From the NCBI RefSeq assembly GCF_000196615.1, contig NC_014306.1, positions 806,001 through 870,000 of the forward strand: 64,000 nt of DNA, written 5' to 3'. Below, in pieces: positions 29,033 to 40,584 of this stretch. The notes below the pieces were generated by a model. That model did no database searches and was not told where the DNA came from. It worked only from the letters and a program-made list of their open reading frames with translations. The stretch comes from Erwinia billingiae Eb661. GTDB taxonomy: Bacteria; Pseudomonadota; Gammaproteobacteria; Enterobacterales; Enterobacteriaceae. Position numbers and translations under genes: made by a program. How positions within the stretch are numbered: position 1 is the stretch's first letter; each line of letters begins with the position of its first letter.

Positions 29033-31939
29033 TTACTGGTGCGTTACGACAATCAGACGCAGCGCATCGAGACGCCAGCCTGCCTCGTTCAGCGCGGACA
29101 GAACCTGCTCACGGTTGCTTTCCAGTGCGTCAATCTCATCCTGACGGATGTTCGGATTCACGGCACTCAGGGCATCCAGGCGCGACAGTTCGGCGCTGAG
29201 CTTTTCATCGGCTTCGCGGCGGGCGACATCAATCACCTCACGGGCCATGGTCGCGGCTTCGTCTTCGGCCAGCTTCAGGATCTCATGGACATCCTGCTGT
29301 ACGGCGTTGACCAGCTTGCTACCGGTATGGCGATTCACCGCGTTCAGCTGACGGTTGAAGCTTTCAAACTCGACTTTACCGGCCAGGTTAGTGCCTTTGC
29401 GGTCAACCAGCATGCGCACCGGCGTCGGTGGCAGGAAGCGGGTCAGCTGCAGATGTTTCGGCGCCTGCGCTTCTACCACGTAGATCAGCTCTACCAGCAG
29501 GGTGCCAACCGGTAAAGCCTTGTTCTTCAGCAGGGACAGCGCGCAGCTGCCGGTATCGCCGGAGAGGATCAGATCCAGACCGTTGCGGATAATCGGGTGT
29601 TCCCAGGTGACATACTGCGCGTCTTCACGGGAAAGTGCCTGGCCGCGATCGAAGGTGATGGTACAACCGTCTTCCGGTAGACCCGGGAAGTCTGGCACCA
29701 GCATATGATCGCCCGGCGTCAGTACGATCAGGTTATCGCTGCGATCTTCCTGATTGATGCCGACGATATCAAACAGGTTAAGCGCAAAGTTAACCAGTTC
29801 GGTATCGTTATCCTGCTCGCCAATCTTCTCTGCCAACGCCTGCGCTTTCTCACCGCCGTTAGAGTTCAGCTCCAGCAGGCGATCGCGTCCCTGTTCCAGC
29901 TGCATTTTCAGCGCACTGTGCTGCTTACGGCAGTCGGCGATAAATTCTTCCAGGCCTTCGGTCTGTTCCGGCGAGGCGAGGAAGGCAACCAGCTGGGCGT
30001 AGGCCTTATCATATATAGCGCGGCCGGTCGGGCAGGTATGCTCAAATGCTTCCAGACCTTCGTGATACCACTGAACCAGCACCGACTGGGCGGTTTTTTC
30101 CAGGTAAGGCACGTGGATCTGAATGTCATGCGTCTGACCGATACGGTCAAGACGGCCGATACGCTGCTCTAACAGGTCCGGGTTAAACGGCAGATCGAAC
30201 ATCACCATCTGATGGGCGAACTGGAAGTTACGGCCTTCGGAACCAATTTCAGAACACAGCAGCACCTGAGCGCCATCTTCTTCAGAGGCAAACCAGGCGG
30301 CCGCACGGTCACGTTCAATAATCGACAGGCCTTCGTGGAACACCGCCGCGCGGATACCTTCCCGCTCGCGCAGAACCTGCTCCAGCTGCAGCGCCGTGGC
30401 CGCTTTGGCACAGATCACCAGCACCTTCTTATCGCGCTGGCTGGTCAGGAAGCCCATCAGCCACTCAACGCGCGGATCGAAGTTCCACCAGGTGCCGCTG
30501 TCGCCTTCAAATTCCTGATAAATCTGCTCGGGATACAGCATGTCGCGGGCGCGCTCATCGACAGATTTACGCGCGCTCATGATGCCGGAAACCTTGATCG
30601 CGGTTTGATACTGCGTTGGCAGCGGCAAACGGATCTGGTGCAGTTCACGTTTCGGGAAGCCTTTCACCCCATTACGGGTGTTACGGAACAGCACGCGGCT
30701 GGTGCCGTGGCGGTCCATCAGCATGCTGATCAGTTCCTGACGCGCTTCCAGTTTTCCTTCACGGTCGCTGTTGGCGGTTTGCAGCAGCGGCTCGATATCC
30801 TGCTCGCCGACCAGATCGTTAAGCATATTCATCTCTTCCGCGCTGAGCGACTTATCGGCCAGCAGGCCGGTTACCGCATCGGCAATCGGACGGAAGTGCT
30901 GCTGCTCTTCAACGAAGGCAGCAAAATCATGGAAGCGGTTAGGATCGAGCAGGCGCAGACGGGCAAAGTGGCTTTCCAGTCCCAGCTGCTCTGGCGTCGC
31001 GGTCAGCAACAGCACGCCAGGGATCTGTTCGGCCAGTTGCTCAATCACCTGATATTCGCGGCTTGGCTGGCCTTCTTCCCACGCCAGGTGGTGGGCTTCA
31101 TCGACAATCAGCAGGTCCCAGGAGGCATCCGCCATCATTTCGAGGCGCGTTTTGTTGCGGCGCACGAAGTCGAGTGAGCAGATCACCAGCTGTTCGGTTT
31201 CGAAGGCGTTATCGCTGTCCAGTTGCGCCTGCGCATAGCGCTCATCGTCGAACAGGGCGAAACGCAGGTTGAAGCGGCGCAGCATCTCAACCAGCCACTG
31301 ATGTTGCAGGGTTTCAGGCACCACGATCAGCACGCGTTCTGCGCGGCCGGCCAGCAGTTGCTGGTGGATGATCATCCCGGCTTCGATGGTTTTACCGAGG
31401 CCGACTTCATCTGCGAGCAGGACGCGCGGCGCATGGCGGCGGCCAACATCATGGGCAATGTGCAGCTGGTGCGGGATCAGGCTGGTGCGCATGCCACGCA
31501 GGCCACTGACCGCAAGGTGATACTGCTCGCTCTGGTATTTACGGGCGCGGAAGCGCAGGGCAAAGCGATCCATACGATCCAGCTGGCCAGCAAACAGGCG
31601 ATCCTGAGGCTTGCTGAAGACCAGCTTGCTGTCGAGCATCACTTCACGCATCACCACGCCGGTCTCTTCAGTATCCAGACGCGTGCCGATGTAGGTCATC
31701 AGACCGTTTTCAGTGGTGACTTCTGCCACTTCCAGCTGCCAGCCTTCATGGCTGGTAATGGTGTCGCCCGGATTGAACATCACACGGGTGATTGGAGAAT
31801 CATTTCTGGCATAAAGACGGTTTTCGCCGGTGGCGGGGAACAGCACAGTCACCATGCGCGTGTCGATCGCGACAATAGTGCCCAATCCCAATTCGCTTTC
31901 CGTATCGCTGATCCAGCGTTGACCAAGTGTAAAAGGCAT
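29033..31939 (-). CDS. rapA: RNA polymerase-associated SWI/SNF ATPase RapA (HepA)
   Basis: A 968-residue Swi2/Snf2 ATPase, identical in length to E. coli RapA. It binds RNA polymerase core and helps its recycling. An N-terminal Tudor-like pair (residues ~1-110) precedes the helicase: Walker [20 protein letters not shown] box VDEAHHL, and motif [15 protein letters not shown]. Spacer and C-terminal domains follow. The 132-base gap upstream to polB holds an imperfect hairpin at 31990-32010 (GGCAC/GTGCC core). Confidence 0.97.
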   Translation of the reverse strand: MPFTLGQRWISDTESELGLGTIVAIDTRMVTVLFPATGENRLYARNDSPITRVMFNPGDTITSHEGWQLEVAEVTTENGLMTYIGTRLDTEETGVVMREVMLDSKLVFSKPQDRLFAGQLDRMDRFALRFRARKYQSEQYHLAVSGLRGMRTSLIPHQLHIAHDVGRRHAPRVLLADEVGLGKTIEAGMIIHQQLLAGRAERVLIVVPETLQHQWLVEMLRRFNLRFALFDDERYAQAQLDSDNAFETEQLVICSLDFVRRNKTRLEMMADASWDLLIVDEAHHLAWEEGQPSREYQVIEQLAEQIPGVLLLTATPEQLGLESHFARLRLLDPNRFHDFAAFVEEQQHFRPIADAVTGLLADKSLSAEEMNMLNDLVGEQDIEPLLQTANSDREGKLEARQELISMLMDRHGTSRVLFRNTRNGVKGFPKRELHQIRLPLPTQYQTAIKVSGIMSARKSVDERARDMLYPEQIYQEFEGDSGTWWNFDPRVEWLMGFLTSQRDKKVLVICAKAATALQLEQVLREREGIRAAVFHEGLSIIERDRAAAWFASEEDGAQVLLCSEIGSEGRNFQFAHQMVMFDLPFNPDLLEQRIGRLDRIGQTHDIQIHVPYLEKTAQSVLVQWYHEGLEAFEHTCPTGRAIYDKAYAQLVAFLASPEQTEGLEEFIADCRKQHSALKMQLEQGRDRLLELNSNGGEKAQALAEKIGEQDNDTELVNFALNLFDIVGINQEDRSDNLIVLTPGDHMLVPDFPGLPEDGCTITFDRGQALSREDAQYVTWEHPIIRNGLDLILSGDTGSCALSLLKNKALPVGTLLVELIYVVEAQAPKHLQLTRFLPPTPVRMLVDRKGTNLAGKVEFESFNRQLNAVNRHTGSKLVNAVQQDVHEILKLAEDEAATMAREVIDVARREADEKLSAELSRLDALSAVNPNIRQDEIDALESNREQVLSALNEAGWRLDALRLIVVTHQ

Positions 31940-32071
31940 AGATATTCGGCTCGATTCTCTTAGAGGTTATGGCAGGCAATAGCATGACCGCCCGGCACTC
32001 GGTGCCCGGCAGAAAATTCAAATTATCTGGAAGGGCGCTATGGTACTGGAAGGTAGCGCGTTCGTCACCTG

Positions 32072-34432
32072 TCAAAAAAGACCTAACTGGCCTGTCACCA
32101 GTGTAGCAAAGTCATCCTGAAGGAAAGGTAAAATGCCCTCAGCCACCGGCTGGAGCTGCTTTGTCAGATAATGATCGTAGTCGAGAGGCGTGATGCGCGC
32201 TTCTAAAGGCTCGGGCCCGGAGGTGGCCATCACGTAACGAATCTTTCCGCCCTTCTGGTAAAGCAGCGGACGGCCTTGCTTCTCGTTGAATTCGTCGGCG
32301 ATGCGGGCGGCGCGGACATGCGGCGGCACATTGCGCTGATAGTCGTCCAGCGGGCGACGCAGCCTTTTACCGTACACCAGCTGATCGTCCAGCTCGCCAT
32401 CCAGCAACTGGCGCACCGTCTCCAGGATATAATCGCGATAGGGCAGTTTTTTAAAGATGCGTCGATAGAGCTCCTGCTGGAAATTTTTGGCCAGCGGCGT
32501 CCAGTCGGTGCGCACGGTTTCCAGCCCTTTGAACACCATGCGTTCGCTGTCGCCTTCGCAAATCAGCCCGGCATAACGCTTCTTGCTGCCCTGTTCGGCA
32601 CCGCGAATGGTGGGCATCAGAAAACGGCTGAAATGGGTTTCAAACTCCAGTTCCAGTGCGCTTTCCAGCCCAAACGCCTGCTGCAAATGCTGTTTCCACC
32701 AGGCATTAACCTTTTCCACCAGTTGCTGGCCAATGGCATTGGCCGACTGCTGGTCATGGGGCTTTTTCAGCCAGACAAAGGTCGAGTCGGTATCACCATA
32801 AATCACGTCATAACCTTCGGCTTCGACCAGCTCTTTGGTCTGCCGCATGATCTCATGACCGCGCAGGGTAATTGACGACGCCAGACGCGGATCAAAAAAG
32901 CGACAGGCGCTGGTGCCCAGCACGCCATAAAAGGCATTCATAATGATTTTCAGCGCCTGCGACAGCGGCTTATTGCCCTCTTTTTTGGCGGCTTCACGCC
33001 CTTGCCAGATTTGGTTGACGATTTCAGGCAGGCAATGGGTGGTGCGGGAGAAGCGCGCGCCCTTAAAACCGCTGACGGAATCGGTGTCATCAGGATGCGC
33101 CAGGCCTTCGACCAGCCCAACCGGATCGATCAGGAAGGTGCGGATAATGGCCGGATACAGGCTTTTATAGTCCAGCACCAGCACCGAATCATACAGGCCC
33201 GGCGTCGAGTCCATCACATAACCGCCCGGGCTGGCCTCAGGAGCCACTTCGCCCAGGCCCGGCGCGACAAAGCCTGCACGGTGCATGCGCGGTAAATAGA
33301 GGTGGCCGAACGCCGCCACAGAACCGCCGTGGCGATCGACCGCCAGGCCATTTACCGTCGACCGCTCCAGCAGAAACGGCATCAGCTGGGTGTGATGGAA
33401 AATTCGGGTGACTAACTCGCAGTCCTTCAGGTTGTAATGGGCGAGGGCGGGTTTGTCTTCCGCAAAGCGCTGATCGATTTCCTGCATTCTGTCCCAGGGA
33501 TTGTTAATCGCTTTGCCTTCTCCTAACAGTTCCCGGGAGACGGCTTCCAGACTGAAAGAGGCGAAGTTCCAGAACGCCGATTTCAACGCATCAATCCCAT
33601 CGACGATCAGCCGGCCGGTGGCCTGAGCAAAGAACACGCCGGGCTTGAAGCCGTGCTCACGCCACTCCAGCGCCTCGTTATTGCGTCCGAGTTTTAACGG
33701 AATACCATAACGGTCGGCGTGTTTTTGCAGCACGCGCAGGTCAAACTGCACCACGTTCCAGCCAATCAACACGTCCGGGTCGTGCTGCACAAACCAGGCG
33801 TTCAGTTTTTCCAGCAGCTGTGGCCGGCTGGAGACGTATTCCAGATTGAAGTCCAGTTTGCTGGCATCGCCGTTCTCCGGGCCCAACATATAGACATCGC
33901 GTTGTCCGCAGCCTTCAAGCCCGATGCAGTAGAGTTCGCCGTGGCGGGTGGTTTCGATATCCAGCGAGACCCACTTCAGCGGCGGCCGGTAGTCGGGATT
34001 GGGTTTCAGGCGGGTGTTGATCAGGCTGTTTCCCGCCTGCTGGCCGCTAAACCAGACGGGCGAGGTGATAAAGCGCTCCATCAGGTAGCGCTCGGGCGGC
34101 CGCACATCCGCTTCATACACCATCACGCCATTCTCACGCAGCAGCTTCTCCAGCTTTTGCAGTTGGCGGTACTGATGGCAATAGAGGCCGAACACCGGCC
34201 GATGGCGGAAATCTTTTAACCCGAGGGGAACGATACGGAAATGGCGTTCCTGCTTAAGTAACGCCTCAGCCTGCGCCTGATACTCTTGCGGAATAAAGGC
34301 AACGGATTCCTGTGGCGGCAGCACCACTCTCTGCGGGCCACTGTCGGTGGCCAGCCACAGCACCACTTCCGTGCCTGAAGGCGTATCCCGCCAGTGGCGG
34401 GTGAGCAGAAAGCCTGCGCGTGCATCGTTCAC
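32072..34432 (-). CDS. polB: DNA polymerase II
   Basis: A 786-residue family B polymerase with proofreading, used in SOS repair and replication restart. Exo I motif DIETTRHGE is near residue 157. Polymerase motif A is [13 protein letters not shown], motif B follows [12 protein letters not shown], and motif C is [10 protein letters not shown]. It ends with the beta-clamp-binding tail QLGLF. Length matches E. coli (783). In E. coli the araBAD-araC block lies between polB and dedA; here they are direct divergent neighbours. Confidence 0.97.
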   Translation of the reverse strand: MNDARAGFLLTRHWRDTPSGTEVVLWLATDSGPQRVVLPPQESVAFIPQEYQAQAEALLKQERHFRIVPLGLKDFRHRPVFGLYCHQYRQLQKLEKLLRENGVMVYEADVRPPERYLMERFITSPVWFSGQQAGNSLINTRLKPNPDYRPPLKWVSLDIETTRHGELYCIGLEGCGQRDVYMLGPENGDASKLDFNLEYVSSRPQLLEKLNAWFVQHDPDVLIGWNVVQFDLRVLQKHADRYGIPLKLGRNNEALEWREHGFKPGVFFAQATGRLIVDGIDALKSAFWNFASFSLEAVSRELLGEGKAINNPWDRMQEIDQRFAEDKPALAHYNLKDCELVTRIFHHTQLMPFLLERSTVNGLAVDRHGGSVAAFGHLYLPRMHRAGFVAPGLGEVAPEASPGGYVMDSTPGLYDSVLVLDYKSLYPAIIRTFLIDPVGLVEGLAHPDDTDSVSGFKGARFSRTTHCLPEIVNQIWQGREAAKKEGNKPLSQALKIIMNAFYGVLGTSACRFFDPRLASSITLRGHEIMRQTKELVEAEGYDVIYGDTDSTFVWLKKPHDQQSANAIGQQLVEKVNAWWKQHLQQAFGLESALELEFETHFSRFLMPTIRGAEQGSKKRYAGLICEGDSERMVFKGLETVRTDWTPLAKNFQQELYRRIFKKLPYRDYILETVRQLLDGELDDQLVYGKRLRRPLDDYQRNVPPHVRAARIADEFNEKQGRPLLYQKGGKIRYVMATSGPEPLEARITPLDYDHYLTKQLQPVAEGILPFLQDDFATLVTGQLGLF

Positions 34433-34469
34433 CGGAAATCCTTAATGTTGCTTCTTTGCACAATAATAG

Positions 34470-34489
34470 CATGTTTATTTATACAGTAT
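34470..34489 (-). promoter_or_regulatory. LexA-like box upstream of polB
   Basis: Minus strand TACTGTATAAATAAACATG: the core CTGT-N8-ACAT has one mismatch to the SOS consensus CTGT-N8-ACAG. It lies 40-57 bases before the start, between a candidate TATTAT -10 (34463-34468) and its -35 region. E. coli polB (dinA) is LexA-regulated. Confidence 0.6.
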
Positions 34490-34600
34490 AGCGCGATGCC
34501 GGGGGAATCTCGCCCGGTCGGGTCAGTGCGGACGCCGTCCGGCCCGTGCTGGAGGTTATCTTAATCTGACCGCGATCAATGAGTTCATACAAAACAGACC

Positions 34601-34629
34601 TTGACGCAGTACGGGTGTCTCAGGACAAT
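34601..34629 (+). promoter_or_regulatory. dedA promoter
   Basis: TTGACG (34601-34606), 17-base spacer, GACAAT (34624-34629), 32 bases before the dedA start. Confidence 0.5.
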
Positions 34630-34660
34630 CCGACCTCAATCAAAACAGAATGTGGAAAGT

Positions 34661-35428
34661 ATGGAAGCCTGGCTGCAACATCTTATTACGCAATCACTGG
34701 CCTGGTCTTTGCTGGCGGTGGGGCTGATCACTTTTTTTGAATCCCTGGCGCTGGTCGGGCTGCTGTTGCCTGGCACTGTTTTAATGGCTTCCTTCGGCGC
34801 GCTGATCGGCAGCGGGCAAATTGGCCTGTATCCCGCCTGGCTGGCGGGGACCATTGGCTGTCTGGTCGGCGACTGGATTTCCTATCTGATTGGCTGGCAA
34901 TTCAAAGGGCCGCTGCACCGATGGTCATTTATTAAAAAGCATCAGGGGTTGATGGATAAAACCGAACATGCGCTGCATCAGCACAGCATGTTTACCATCA
35001 TTGTTGGGCGTTTTGTCGGGCCGACCCGTCCGCTGATCCCGCTGGTGGCGGGAATGCTGGAACTGCCGGTGAAGAAGTTTATCCCGCCGAATATCATTGG
35101 CTGCGTGCTCTGGCCACCGCTGTATCTGTTGCCGGGCATTCTGGCGGGTGTGGCGATTGATGTGCCGAAAGGGGCGAGCAGCAGCATGTTTAAATGGCTG
35201 TTGCTGGCGGTGGCATTGCTGGTCTGGCTGGGATGCTGGTTGGGATGGCGCTGGTTACGTTCGAAAAAGCAGGCCGACTGGGCCAGCGCGTATCTGCCGC
35301 CGAGCCGTCTGCGCTGGCTGGCGCCGCTGGTGATTGTTATTGCCGTGGCCAGCTTTGTCGCCCTGCAATTCCATCCGATGATGCCGATATTCCGCCATCT
35401 GTTGTCAGAAGTCTTTATCGGACATTAA
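34661..35428 (+). CDS. yabI: DedA-family inner-membrane protein (YabI)
   Basis: A 255-residue DedA/VTT-family membrane protein; matches E. coli YabI over its length. The start at 34661 ([15 protein letters not shown]) follows that protein. Conserved family blocks are [14 protein letters not shown] and [16 protein letters not shown]. DedA proteins are needed for membrane homeostasis, and some act as flippases for undecaprenyl phosphate or phospholipids; this paralogue's role is unknown. Its last 14 bases overlap the convergent thiQ. Confidence 0.93.
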   Translation: MEAWLQHLITQSLAWSLLAVGLITFFESLALVGLLLPGTVLMASFGALIGSGQIGLYPAWLAGTIGCLVGDWISYLIGWQFKGPLHRWSFIKKHQGLMDKTEHALHQHSMFTIIVGRFVGPTRPLIPLVAGMLELPVKKFIPPNIIGCVLWPPLYLLPGILAGVAIDVPKGASSSMFKWLLLAVALLVWLGCWLGWRWLRSKKQADWASAYLPPSRLRWLAPLVIVIAVASFVALQFHPMMPIFRHLLSEVFIGH

Positions 35429-36116
35429 TGCCCAGCACGGCGGCTTCAGCCACGTCACCATTGAGCAGCACGTCGGTGCTGCCGTCCCAGTAAACCCGTC
35501 CGTCGACAATCAGTATGCTGCGTGGCGCTATCCGCGCGGCATCCTCAATACTGTGCGACACCATCAGTAGCGTGATCTTCCTCTCCTGACAGACCTCATT
35601 GACCAGCTGCAGCATCTCTTTGCGCAGGGCCGGATCCAAGGCAGAGAACGGCTCATCCAGCAGCAGCAACGGTTGCTGACGCACCAGACATCGCGCCAGC
35701 GCCGCCCGCTGCCGTTGCCCACCGGAAAGTTGCGAAGGCAAACGGTCCAGCAAGGTGTCCAGACCGACTCTTCGCGCGATGTCCTGCAACGCCTGCTTCT
35801 GCTGAGGATCCAGCTTCAGCCCGGGATGCAGGCCAAGGCCGATGTTCTGAGCTACCGTCAGATGCGGGAACAGGTTATTCTCCTGGAACAGCATGGAAAC
35901 CGGTCGCTTCGCCGGTGGCGTGTGGCTGTGATCTTCGCCATTCAGCAGCAAGCTGCCGCTATTTACCGCAAGAAACCCCGCGACCAGGCTCAGCAGGGTG
36001 CTTTTCCCCGCGCCGCTCGGGCCGAGGATCGCCAGCCTTTCTCCCGCCTGCATGCTCAGTGAAAAGCGCATCGGCAGATGGTTATAGAGGTAGGTCAGAT
36101 TAGTTAACGTCAGCAT
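35415..36116 (-). CDS. thiQ: Thiamine ABC transporter ATPase ThiQ
   Basis: A 233-residue ATPase powering thiamine/TPP import. Walker [10 protein letters not shown] is near residue 32, signature [15 protein letters not shown] and Walker [13 protein letters not shown] follow. The start at 36116 ([15 protein letters not shown]) aligns with E. coli ThiQ, and overlaps thiP by 17 bases, implying coupled translation. Confidence 0.96.
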   Translation of the reverse strand: MLTLTNLTYLYNHLPMRFSLSMQAGERLAILGPSGAGKSTLLSLVAGFLAVNSGSLLLNGEDHSHTPPAKRPVSMLFQENNLFPHLTVAQNIGLGLHPGLKLDPQQKQALQDIARRVGLDTLLDRLPSQLSGGQRQRAALARCLVRQQPLLLLDEPFSALDPALRKEMLQLVNEVCQERKITLLMVSHSIEDAARIAPRSILIVDGRVYWDGSTDVLLNGDVAEAAVLGINVR

Positions 36117-37710
36117 GGCGTCCCGGCAGTTTTTCAATCAGGGTGAACAGAAGGAAGCAGAGCAGTAAAAGCAGCAGCGCAGTGACCGCGCCATCTTCGC
36201 TACGGTAGGAGCCAATCTGTTGATAAAGATAAAACGGCAGCGTGCGGAAATTTTCATTACCAAACAGCGCCACCACGCCAAAATCGCCAATCGACAGCAC
36301 GCAGGCAAACGCCAGCGCCTGCGCAAGAGGGCGCTTTAACGCGCGCAGTTCGATCAGTTTGACGCGATTCCAGCCGTGAATATCCAGCGACAAACAGAGC
36401 CGGTTATAGCGTTCGGCAATGTCTCGCAGAGGGTTTTCCAGCACCTTCATGGCGTAAGGAATGGCCATCAGCGCATTGGTGAAAATTACGATGCCGTCGG
36501 CAGCGTCCGGCAGGCCCACGGTGGCATTCAGCAGCAGAAAGAAGCCGGTCGCCAGCACGATGCCGGGCATGGCCAGAATCAACATGCCGCTCAGTTCCAG
36601 CGACTGGCCGAGCCAGACGCGCTGACGCAGGCGCAATTCCCGGCTGCTCCACAGCAGCATCACCGTCAGGATCACACACAGCACCCCCGCGCCAAGCGCG
36701 ATACGTATTGAGGTGAAGGTGGCCTGCCACAGCGCCGGTTGGCGTAATACTGCGGGCAGCCCCTGATTCAGGCCATCCACGATCACCGCCAGCAGCGGCG
36801 GCAGTAATAAAAGCAGCGCGGCGAAGATTAACAGCGCATCCCACACTTTGGCGCGCCCGCTGTCTTCAGGATTTCGCCAGCCGTTGATGCTTGCCGTGCC
36901 CGACGGAATCGCTTTGCTGAGCCACTGACTTAACATCACCAATCCCAGACAGCAGACCATCTGAATCATCGCCAGCAGGGCGGCACGGCCCGGATCGTAA
37001 TCAAAGTTCAGCGCCTGAAATATCGCCAGCTCGATGGTGGTGGCTTTTGGTCCGCCGCCGAACGACAGGACGGTTGCGAAGCTGGCAAAACAGAGCATAA
37101 AAATCAGCGCGCCGGCAGGCAGAATTTGCCGCCGCAACCAGGGCCATTCGACCACCACGAAATGGTTCCAGCCGCGTAATCCCAGCTGAGCGGCCAGCTG
37201 GCGCTGCTCACCGGGGATCTGTTCCAGCGCCTGCAGCAGCAGACGCGCGGCTAACGGCAAATTAAAGAACACATGCGCCAGCAAAATGCCCTGCAAGCCA
37301 TAGGGCGTGAAGGTATAGGGAATGCCCAGCAACGTGCAGAGATCGGCCAGCCAGCCCGTACGGCCATAGACGCTGAGGATGCCAAACACCGCCACTAACA
37401 CCGGCAATACCAGCGTCATCGCGCAGAGTCTTAACAGCGTGTCCCGGCCGGGGAAGCGGCGTCGGTAAAGTGCGCGGGCCAGCGGGATCGCCGGCCCAAC
37501 CGCCAGTACCGCGGAAAGAAAGGCCTGCCAGAAGGAGAAGCGCAGGACGTGCCAGAGATAGTCATCCTGCCAGAGATCCCGCCAGTGGATCGCCGGCGCA
37601 CTCAGCCATAGCGCGCTGAATGCGGTCAGGGCCACGGCGACCAGCAGCGTCGCCGCCAGCGCACCGGGCACTAACGGGCCAGCACTCAGCGGCTGACGGC
37701 GCGTTGCCAT
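36100..37710 (-). CDS. thiP: Thiamine ABC transporter permease ThiP
   Basis: A 536-residue permease, a fused duplication with about 12 membrane segments and two EAA-type loops ([15 protein letters not shown] and [20 protein letters not shown]). The start at 37710 gives [13 protein letters not shown], as in E. coli. It overlaps thiB by 25 bases and thiQ by 17. Confidence 0.96.
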   Translation of the reverse strand: MATRRQPLSAGPLVPGALAATLLVAVALTAFSALWLSAPAIHWRDLWQDDYLWHVLRFSFWQAFLSAVLAVGPAIPLARALYRRRFPGRDTLLRLCAMTLVLPVLVAVFGILSVYGRTGWLADLCTLLGIPYTFTPYGLQGILLAHVFFNLPLAARLLLQALEQIPGEQRQLAAQLGLRGWNHFVVVEWPWLRRQILPAGALIFMLCFASFATVLSFGGGPKATTIELAIFQALNFDYDPGRAALLAMIQMVCCLGLVMLSQWLSKAIPSGTASINGWRNPEDSGRAKVWDALLIFAALLLLLPPLLAVIVDGLNQGLPAVLRQPALWQATFTSIRIALGAGVLCVILTVMLLWSSRELRLRQRVWLGQSLELSGMLILAMPGIVLATGFFLLLNATVGLPDAADGIVIFTNALMAIPYAMKVLENPLRDIAERYNRLCLSLDIHGWNRVKLIELRALKRPLAQALAFACVLSIGDFGVVALFGNENFRTLPFYLYQQIGSYRSEDGAVTALLLLLLCFLLFTLIEKLPGRHADVN

Positions 37711-38672
37711 GCACTGATCCATTGGCTACGTTGGCTGGCGACTTCCTGTGACGTGTATTGCAGCGAGTTGGACGGAACGGTCAGGGTATCGAAACCGGCA
37801 GGCAGGGTGCTTTTCACCACCGGATACATCCAGTTGCCGGTTGGGATACTGTCCTGGAACGGTTTATCCAGCATAAATTTCATGAATTTCTGCGCCAGCT
37901 CCGGCTGTTTGCTGCTTTTCAGCTGGCCGGCCACTTCTACCTGCAGGTAGTGACCTTCGCTGAAATTGGCGGCGGCATACTGCGATTTCTTCTCTTCAAT
38001 CAGGTGGTAAGCCGGAGATGTGGTGTAGCTCAGCACCATATCGCCTTCACCCTTGAGGAACAGCCCGTAAGCTTCGCTCCAGCCTTTGGTAACGGTGACG
38101 GTTTTCTTCGCCAGCTTCTGCCAGGCTTCCGGTGCCTTATCGCCGAACACTTTCTGCATCCACAACAGCAGGCCGAGGCCCGGGGTGCTGGTGCGGGGAT
38201 CTTCATAAATAATCTTCAACGGTTTGTCGCTGTTGACCAACTCTTTCAGGCTGGTGGGCGGATTTTGCAGCTTGGTTTTATCGTACACAAAGGCGAACCA
38301 GCCGTAGTCATACGGCACAAAGGTCTTATCGTTCCAGCCACCCGGAACGGTGACCTTGCTGGTATCCACCTGGCCTGGTGCGAACAGGCCGGTTTTCTCC
38401 GCCGCATCCAGCAGATTGTTATCGAGGCCCAGCACCACATCGGCCTTGCTGTTTTTACCTTCCATCCGCAGACGGTTAAGCAGCGAGACGCCGTCTTCCA
38501 GCGCCACGTATTTCAGCTCGCAGCCGCAGTCCGCTTCAAACGCCTTTTTGATGGCAGGACCCGGTCCCCAGTCAGCGGAAAAAGAGTCGTAGGTATAAAC
38601 AGTCAGGACGGGTTTAGCCGCGAAGGCCGGGAAGGTGCCGAGGATCAGTAAAGGCAGAACTTTTTTTAACAC
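37686..38672 (-). CDS. thiB: Thiamine-binding periplasmic protein ThiB (TbpA)
   Basis: A 328-residue periplasmic binding protein for thiamine, TMP and TPP. The start chosen is GTG at 38672: AAGGA lies about seven bases upstream and the product begins (M)LKKVLPLLILGTFPAFAAKP, a short signal peptide aligning with E. coli. An in-frame ATG at 38702 would add ten charged residues ahead of the signal. The operon thiBPQ is controlled by the TPP riboswitch just upstream. Confidence 0.95.
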   Translation of the reverse strand: MLKKVLPLLILGTFPAFAAKPVLTVYTYDSFSADWGPGPAIKKAFEADCGCELKYVALEDGVSLLNRLRMEGKNSKADVVLGLDNNLLDAAEKTGLFAPGQVDTSKVTVPGGWNDKTFVPYDYGWFAFVYDKTKLQNPPTSLKELVNSDKPLKIIYEDPRTSTPGLGLLLWMQKVFGDKAPEAWQKLAKKTVTVTKGWSEAYGLFLKGEGDMVLSYTTSPAYHLIEEKKSQYAAANFSEGHYLQVEVAGQLKSSKQPELAQKFMKFMLDKPFQDSIPTGNWMYPVVKSTLPAGFDTLTVPSNSLQYTSQEVASQRSQWISAWQRAVSR

Positions 38673-38731
38673 TTTGCGTTCCTTGAAAGTTAGGGGTCGC
38701 AAAGGATCTGAGCAATCTGGAGAGTCTCAAA

Positions 38732-38813
38732 TCCCTACGCCGGCATTATCCGGATCAGGTTCGACGGGTTTGTCTCAGCGCTGGCAGTGAAACACCGCGA
38801 ACGCACCCCGTTG
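38732..38813 (-). ncRNA. TPP riboswitch (thi box) of thiBPQ
   Basis: On the minus strand the hallmark blocks appear in order: ACGGGGTGC, then CTGAGA, then ACCCGTCGAACCTGATC, then ATAATGCCGGCGTAGGGA. These are the P2/J/P4 and thi-box consensus of the TPP aptamer. It lies 60-141 bases before thiB, so TPP binding should shut off thiBPQ. Confidence 0.93.
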
Positions 38814-38823
38814 AGAACGGCCT

Positions 38824-38852
38824 ATTCTAGTGATTTCCGCTGGGTAACGAAA
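38824..38852 (-). promoter_or_regulatory. Promoter of the thiBPQ riboswitch transcript
   Basis: Minus-strand TTTCGT, 17-base spacer, TAGAAT (38824-38829). Transcription would start near 38817, right at the 5' edge of the aptamer. The -35 is weak and is at the sgrR 3' end. Confidence 0.5.
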
Positions 38853-38855
38853 GCA

Positions 38856-40517
38856 TCATGCGTCGTCAGGGGCGAACCAGGCGGATTTAAAATCAAACCA
38901 GCCCAGCATATTCATTCTGACCCCGCGCATGCTGCGTTGACCTTCCAGCAGCAGCCAGTGATGGAACAGCGGATGCAGCGTCCAGGTGTTGATCAACTGC
39001 TTGCCCCAGTCGGCCAGCGGCAGCTTCTGTTCGCGCCAGCGTTGCGCATCCTTTTCCCAGTCCAGCGTGACGCAATGATGCACCAGCGGGATTTCGTACA
39101 GCAGCGCAAACACCGAAAATTCCAGCGGCAGGGTGAAGTTGGCGCTGCCGAGCCAGATATCGCTCTCGGCTTCGCCGCGGTGCCAGATGTCATAATCGAC
39201 CTGTTGGGTGATCAACTCCACGCCCTGTTCGGCGAGGATCGGCCGTAACGCATTGGCGATGCCCTGATGCTCGACGTGATCGTTATACCAGGTCAGCGTC
39301 AGGGTGGTCAGCCCGTCGGGCTTCTGGCTGGCAGCCATATCGCGGCGATGATGCCAGCGCGGCAGCAGGCCATAAGCCGGAAACCAGTAGCGTTGATAGC
39401 CAATACCGGCATGATTCAGCAGGGCGATCGGGTTGAACAGCGTGCTGACCCAGCGACGGATGTGTTCATCGCGACCCTGTTCGGATCGCTGATCAAACAG
39501 CAGGAAGTAGCAGCCTTCTTCCAGACGGCTCTCTTCAGACTTTTCTTCCAGCCCTTTGCCTTCCAGCTTAACCCCGGCATAAACCAGCTCATCACTGATT
39601 TCCGGCAACACCCAGATATTCACTTCATCAATCAGCGCGCGGTAACCAAAATAGTCATCAAACGCCTGGATCCTCAGTTGGGTGGTCTGATTGCGCACCA
39701 CCGCATAAGGGCCAGTGCCTATCGGCTGACGGGCGAAGTCCGTGAGGAAGGGCCACTCTTTCGGCAGGATCATGGTGCTGACGCTGCCCAGCAGCCAGGG
39801 CAGCCAGTTGTCGGGCTGATGCAGATGAATATCCAGCGTCCAGGGCGCCGAGGACTCGATGCGATCGAAATGGGCATAAAGGCGTTGGGGCTTCAGTCGC
39901 TCAAGGGTGCTGATAATGTCGGCCATCTCCAGCTCACGGCCATGATGAAAGTGGATCGCCGGGCGCAGATAAAACCGCCAGTGCAGCGGAGAAAGCTGCT
40001 GCCAGTGGTGGGCAATATCGGCTTCGATTTCCCCATTTTCCTCATTTATCCGCGTCAGGCTGCTAAAAATCTGACGGGCAAGGTGGGTTTCAGAACGACG
40101 CAGCGGCGTACCGGGTAACAGATTCAGTAACGAGCGATAGTACATCACCCGCAGGATATGTTTCCCCTGGCGGAAACTGCGGCCAAGATGAGAGATCAGC
40201 ATCTGTCTGACCGTGTTTTTATCGCCCACCAGCTGCACCAGCTGGTCGATGCGATCGTTCTCCAGCAACTCTTCCGCCCGCTGCTGTTGCAATGCCAGTC
40301 CGGTGTAATGGAAGCTGAGCTTCGAACGTTTTCCGCGCCCGGCTTCAGCCTGCCAGTTCAGCCAGCCCTGTTCCTGCATCGCGTTCAGCAGATTGCGCAT
40401 ATGCCGGCGGGAGCAGCTCAGTTGTACCGCCAGATCGTTGAGCGTGGTCTCCTGCGGCTGGCCTTCGCAGCACTGCCACAGGCGGATAAACTGTTGTTGT
40501 AAGCGGGCAGAAGACAT
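38856..40517 (-). CDS. sgrR: Transcriptional regulator SgrR
   Basis: A 553-residue regulator: N-terminal winged-helix (residues ~1-115, [19 protein letters not shown]) and a C-terminal SBP_bac_5-like solute-binding domain. In E. coli SgrR senses glucose-phosphate stress and activates sgrS and setA, which diverge from it; the arrangement here is the same. Length matches E. coli (551). Confidence 0.95.
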   Translation of the reverse strand: MSSARLQQQFIRLWQCCEGQPQETTLNDLAVQLSCSRRHMRNLLNAMQEQGWLNWQAEAGRGKRSKLSFHYTGLALQQQRAEELLENDRIDQLVQLVGDKNTVRQMLISHLGRSFRQGKHILRVMYYRSLLNLLPGTPLRRSETHLARQIFSSLTRINEENGEIEADIAHHWQQLSPLHWRFYLRPAIHFHHGRELEMADIISTLERLKPQRLYAHFDRIESSAPWTLDIHLHQPDNWLPWLLGSVSTMILPKEWPFLTDFARQPIGTGPYAVVRNQTTQLRIQAFDDYFGYRALIDEVNIWVLPEISDELVYAGVKLEGKGLEEKSEESRLEEGCYFLLFDQRSEQGRDEHIRRWVSTLFNPIALLNHAGIGYQRYWFPAYGLLPRWHHRRDMAASQKPDGLTTLTLTWYNDHVEHQGIANALRPILAEQGVELITQQVDYDIWHRGEAESDIWLGSANFTLPLEFSVFALLYEIPLVHHCVTLDWEKDAQRWREQKLPLADWGKQLINTWTLHPLFHHWLLLEGQRSMRGVRMNMLGWFDFKSAWFAPDDA

Positions 40518-40548
40518 AAAAGAGGAACCCTTATCAGAAAGCAGTCTG

Positions 40549-40577
40549 TTTTTTCTTCCTTATATTAGGACGATAAT
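40549..40577 (+). promoter_or_regulatory. sgrS promoter
   Basis: GATAAT (40572-40577) with a poor T-rich -35 (40549-40554), typical of a promoter that needs an activator. The expected start, GATGAA at 40585, equals the 5' end of E. coli SgrS. Confidence 0.55.
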
Positions 40578-40584
40578 GCCCGCA

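Noticed and set aside
30212..31177. 321-codon plus-strand frame inside rapA
   Set aside because: Antisense to rapA, His/Gln-rich shadow composition, no start signal.
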